From: Gordonia asplenii
GTDB taxonomy: Bacteria; Actinomycetota; Actinomycetes; Mycobacteriales; Mycobacteriaceae
Assembly (NCBI RefSeq): GCF_012933505.1
Contig: NZ_JABBNB010000033.1
Location: 16,091 to 80,090, forward strand
DNA length: 64,000 nt
Reading direction: 5' to 3'
The number at the start of each line of letters is the position of its first letter. The first letter of the stretch is position 1. The position numbers were made by a program, and so were the translations under genes. Below the pieces are notes generated by a model that had not been told where the DNA came from, made no database searches, and saw nothing but the letters and a program-made list of their open reading frames with translations. Of the stretch, positions 62,157 to 64,000 are shown piece by piece.

Positions 62157-63505
62157 GTACCACGGCGCGCCGGAATTGGCTACGGAGTGTGTGGCGTTGG
62201 GTTTGCGTTCACATATTTCGGCGACGGCCGAGCTTTGACGAGAGACCATTCAAGGAATTTATCTATCTCGACGAGATTAGCGTCGTGAGTCTTCTCGCCT
62301 CCCGAGTTGGAGAACTGACAGAAGAGATTCAAGAGGGCTGGACCCAAGAGGACACTTTGGCTTCAGAGTCTGGAGCAAATATCGGTATTAAGGACGTTGG
62401 TGGCCTGAATGGAAAGTCGTCGTTCCAGACGAAAAGCAGCCAGTCAGTACAGGCGACGCGCAAGGCTAATATTCAGTCGAAATTCCGCAGATTGCATCGT
62501 GAGGCGCGCTCGGAGGGAATTGTATTTCCGACCTTAGGAGTCGGCTACCATAAGTCCCCAATTGCCTTTTTGGGGGATCCGAAGATCGCGCGCGCCATTG
62601 ACGCAGTCGACAGGGGTATGCTCGTCGAGTTGGACGTTGAATTGAGTGCCGATCCGCTGTTCGACAAGGCGTCGATTCTAACTGAAGTGGCTGAAATTGG
62701 TGAAGCTCATCCAGATATCCTGGGGGGTGCAATCGGAGGGCTACTTCCTGGTCAGATGAAGTCTTTCGGCAAGTTGCTTGATAGATTCATGGCTGGGCTA
62801 GTACCCATTCGCTGCAAGGTGCTGAACGTTGGTATTTGTGCGGAGGGTAGTTTGGAGTATCTTGTCGATAAGGCTGCCGCTGAATCTCAGGGCTTGCACG
62901 TCGAAACCCTCGAATTGGTGGGCGTGTTAGAGAAGGATCGATTCTGGAAGGATATTCGACGCGTTCTATTCTCGGAGTCGTCCGTTACAGTGCTTGGACG
63001 TGTTAGTGTCGCCGGCTTGCAGCAGAATTGGACTCCCATCAAGCTGCTTGATCTCTTCCGTAAGACCATTCCTGGGAGTGACCAGCTTGTCTCAGCGCTA
63101 GAGTCCTTGAATTTCGACAACAGCTCTGTTGACAGTGACGTCCGCAAAGATTCCTTTGGAAGGGCCCTTAGGAGATACGCTGAACTGTGGATATCCGATT
63201 CCGGACTCACGCTTACCAGCGATCAAGGTCGAGAGGTCGACCGTGCTGTGGATGACGGAAGGGATCGTGTTCAGACTGCCGAGGGACGACGAGGTGCCTT
63301 TAGGAGCATTGCGATGATCCTACGCAGTGCGGGCGTTGCTATCGCGGAAAGCCGCGACGTAGACTTCCGCCAGAATGCTATGCAGGCCGAGGGGATTGAC
63401 GCTTTCGGCCACGTGCATCCTGGTAGTGTGCCTACCCCGCCATCGTTGCCTCCACAGAGTATTGGTCGACTGATCGAGGTTGAGGTAGTCGCGATGTACT
63501 GGTAG
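62153..63505 (+). CDS. DUF6414-like protein partnered with the AAA ATPase
   Basis: 450 residues. The N-terminal EFIYLDEISVVSLLASRVGELTEEI segment (about 35-60) resembles the hallmark of DUF6414 (from memory). A Ser/Lys-rich helical region and a mixed alpha/beta body (FPTLGVGYHKSPIAFLGDP, LVELDVELSADPLFD) follow. No catalytic motif. GTG 62153 overlaps the ATPase stop, so the two are likely a functional pair, the ATPase perhaps remodelling this protein (inference). Confidence 0.6.
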   Translation: MSTTARRNWLRSVWRWVCVHIFRRRPSFDERPFKEFIYLDEISVVSLLASRVGELTEEIQEGWTQEDTLASESGANIGIKDVGGLNGKSSFQTKSSQSVQATRKANIQSKFRRLHREARSEGIVFPTLGVGYHKSPIAFLGDPKIARAIDAVDRGMLVELDVELSADPLFDKASILTEVAEIGEAHPDILGGAIGGLLPGQMKSFGKLLDRFMAGLVPIRCKVLNVGICAEGSLEYLVDKAAAESQGLHVETLELVGVLEKDRFWKDIRRVLFSESSVTVLGRVSVAGLQQNWTPIKLLDLFRKTIPGSDQLVSALESLNFDNSSVDSDVRKDSFGRALRRYAELWISDSGLTLTSDQGREVDRAVDDGRDRVQTAEGRRGAFRSIAMILRSAGVAIAESRDVDFRQNAMQAEGIDAFGHVHPGSVPTPPSLPPQSIGRLIEVEVVAMYW

Positions 63506-63953
63506 TTGGCAACTGGTGCTGGATGCAGAAGCTCTGCCCTCGGCGAGGAGCTGGCAATGGCGGAATGGGTTCGCGTCATCGAATTGTACCCCTCGCTTCA
63601 GATCAGCATTCCCAGAAATGTTGACCAGTAAGAATGGCCGCCTGTTGATTTCCCGCCAGTGTATTAGCGGACTCTAAATAGAGTATCGCAAATCTCAACT
63701 TTGACACAATCGCGTAGTTCATCGGACATTTCAGAGCGACTGTACTCAACAGGTATTCGACGCACCTGTACCCCGCACCGACGCCATTGAGTATTTCTAA
63801 TGGGGAGAGTCTCTTGTAGTGGTGGGGTTTGGGGCCCGGTGATTTGAAGCACCTTCTGAAGGTTGGTGTGTGTCACGGGGTTTGAGGTGGGGGGTCATCG
63901 CGTAGTGATCTACGAGTTACCTACCAAGTGACTCATAGAAGGAGATCTACGCG
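63506..63953. other. Intergenic region with the left end of an insertion sequence
   Basis: No gene supported. The last 100-120 bases belong to an IS256-family element, but its exact terminal repeat cannot be fixed without the right end. ACCTTC-T-GAAGGT at 63850-63862 is a small hairpin. Confidence 0.45.
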
Positions 63954-63960
63954 ATGACCC
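63892..63960. promoter_or_regulatory. Inverted repeat that buries the transposase start codon
   Basis: Perfect 14-bp arms (GGGTCATCGCGTAG at 63892-63905, complement at 63947-63960). The right arm contains the ATG at 63954. A transcript entering from outside the element would fold and hide the start, while one initiated inside the loop would not. Confidence 0.6.
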
Positions 63961-64000
63961 AGGACCATTCTGCCTTGCTCGCTCAGCTCGATGCACTTAA
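63954..64000 (+). CDS. IS256-family transposase, N-terminal fragment (runs off the window)
   Basis: Fifteen codons are visible (MTQDHSALLAQLDAL...), matching the start of actinobacterial IS256-type DDE transposases as I remember them. AAGGAG lies 9 bases upstream. The rest of the element is outside the window. Confidence 0.6.
   Translation, partial: MTQDHSALLAQLDAL

Overview
The window is high-GC DNA from an actinomycete of the Mycobacteriales, most likely Gordonia or a close relative. The evidence is a set of lineage-typical genes (NucS, GlgE/GlgB, the Mec-CysO-CysM sulfur-transfer set, an MspA-type porin, an Lsr2-type DNA-binding domain, DUF2017, DUF3817) and a gene order that follows, from memory, M. 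tuberculosis Rv1321 to Rv1343c. Species cannot be fixed without a search.

Layout. 1-9 kb: 5' part of an NAD-glutamate dehydrogenase, a secreted NAGPA-type phosphodiester glycosidase, an FAD monooxygenase divergent from a GAF-domain activator, the mismatch endonuclease NucS, a DivIVA-like coiled-coil protein, methylmalonyl-CoA epimerase and an acetyl-CoA acetyltransferase. 9-26 kb: DUF3817 protein, MFS transporter, thioredoxin-fold protein, UvrA-like ABC ATPase, GlgE and GlgB (alpha-glucan synthesis), DinG-type helicase with a nicotinamidase, a DUF559/AbiEi_4 gene bracketed by two palindromic repeats, nicotinate phosphoribosyltransferase, then ClpS, DUF2017 and a P1 peptidase.

26.1-43.6 kb is an accessory island that splits a gene pair expected to be neighbours (P1 peptidase and mec). 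It holds a leftward type I restriction-modification operon (hsdM-hsdS-orf151-AlbA_2/ATPase regulator-hsdR-orf152-Ser/Thr kinase), an orphan MmpS-like secreted protein, and a second cluster: a helix-turn-helix/pseudo-methylase protein divergent from a zinc-ribbon protein, a frameshifted MoxR ATPase, a DUF2201/VWA protein and two unknown proteins with overlapping start and stop codons. A near-identical 16-bp palindrome (GATAAGG-NN-CYTTATC) lies upstream of both clusters, which suggests shared control.

43.6-52.5 kb returns to core genes: mec, cysO, cysM, rhomboid protease, murI, an Rv1339-like metallo-beta-lactamase-fold phosphodiesterase, an FBP-domain protein, rph, rdgB (with a 48-bp duplication of its 3' end), a DUF3558 lipoprotein pair, DUF3817, an LprD-like membrane protein and tRNA-Leu(UAG).

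52.5-64 kb is a lower-GC, element-like region starting at the tRNA 3' end. It has a decayed serine recombinase whose frame runs through the tRNA, a membrane-anchored Mrr-like nuclease, a cysteine-rich mini-ORF, a coiled-coil/Lsr2 fusion with a degenerate second Lsr2 domain, a large membrane protein, an MspA porin next to a small membrane protein, a Tox-REase-5 nuclease toxin and its probable Imm52 immunity protein, a Cdc48-like AAA ATPase with a DUF6414-like partner, and the start of an IS256-family transposase at the window edge. The most promising candidates for undescribed biology are the pseudo-methylase/MoxR/VWA cluster, the porin-linked nuclease toxin locus, the kinase/RuvC-like pair attached to hsdR, and the palindrome-flanked DUF559 gene.
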